Below, one piece after another: positions 52,998-53,095 of a DNA stretch of 53,095 bases; the first letter of the stretch is position 1; every line of letters begins with the position of its first letter. The notes under the pieces are model-generated. The model was not told the DNA's origin and made no database searches. It was given only the letters and a program-made list of their open reading frames with translations. The stretch comes from Hyphomicrobiales bacterium (GTDB lineage: Bacteria; Pseudomonadota; Alphaproteobacteria; Rhizobiales; Rhizobiaceae): positions 1 to 53,095 of the forward strand of contig UCKS01000054.1 in the NCBI GenBank assembly GCA_900473045.1, written 5' to 3'. Both the position numbers and the translations under genes were made by a program.

Positions 52998-53095
52998 CGT
53001 TCCCTCCTTGAGTCGCAACGAACTACTAAACCTCTTCGTACCTAGTATGTTCCGAAACTCATCTCAAGACCAGCGTGCAAATTCCGAGGCATGTC

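Noticed and set aside
1..53095. CRISPR arrays, integrases and conjugation genes
   Set aside because: No regularly spaced short repeats and no recombinase or conjugation motifs were seen, apart from the IS transposase; island status is therefore inferred from gene content only.

Overview
The window reads as an accessory (island-like) stretch of an alphaproteobacterial chromosome or large replicon, most likely Rhizobiales. This is inferred from the ParE type, an IS1182-family element of a kind common in rhizobia, a DUF6634-like protein and an alphaproteobacterial-style tRNA-Ile2 (CAT). No ribosomal or other decisive taxonomic marker is present. Housekeeping content is thin: parE, one tRNA, an SDR oxidoreductase and a class III cyclase. 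Most of the rest is conflict, stress or defence-type machinery mixed with gene debris.

Left part (1-9.7 kb): a protein cut by the left edge, a PPP-type phosphatase, a tiny CxxC protein joined to a phosphoribosyltransferase-GNAT fusion, a cytoplasmic S8 subtilase with a separately encoded 73-aa propeptide/inhibitor-like partner, and, convergent to it, an operon of an alpha/beta hydrolase, a caspase-like peptidase and a pYEATS-domain protein.

9.7-22.5 kb: a complete IS1182-family element with 19-bp perfect terminal inverted repeats, a 5'-truncated YafY/WYL regulator, a metallophosphoesterase, several small unknown genes, a divergent parE without parC, an adenylate/guanylate cyclase, an SDR enzyme and a membrane-protein remnant.

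22.5-33.4 kb: the strongest candidate for an undescribed system. It is a tightly packed operon of a ClpB-D2-like AAA+ ATPase with a degenerate first half, a radical-SAM activating-enzyme-like protein, a 2087-residue protein (zinc ribbons, pseudokinase, DUF4011-like region, SF1 helicase, REase_MTES_1575-like nuclease), a helical protein, and then an exported staphylococcal-nuclease-like protein 7 nt downstream.

33.4-41.1 kb: exported small proteins, then a minus-strand module of a degenerate TnsA-like protein, a soluble FtsH-like AAA-M41 protease and a DUF6634-like protein, then two unknown genes. 41.1-48.3 kb is mixed: a broken alpha-oxoamine synthase, a Cys-His-Asp peptidase-like protein, an unusual exported DctP-type binding domain fused to a DUF900 hydrolase, a lone PIN toxin with a displaced Phd-like antitoxin, and tRNA-Ile2.

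48.3-53.1 kb: a second compact candidate. A Ser/Thr kinase plus an RNase H-fold-like protein (minus strand) diverge from a PRTase, a short DprA (SLOG) and a HAD phosphatase (plus strand). The PRTase Shine-Dalgarno region is a run of nine G that can pair with an upstream run of seven C. All family assignments are by reading motifs; no database search was run.
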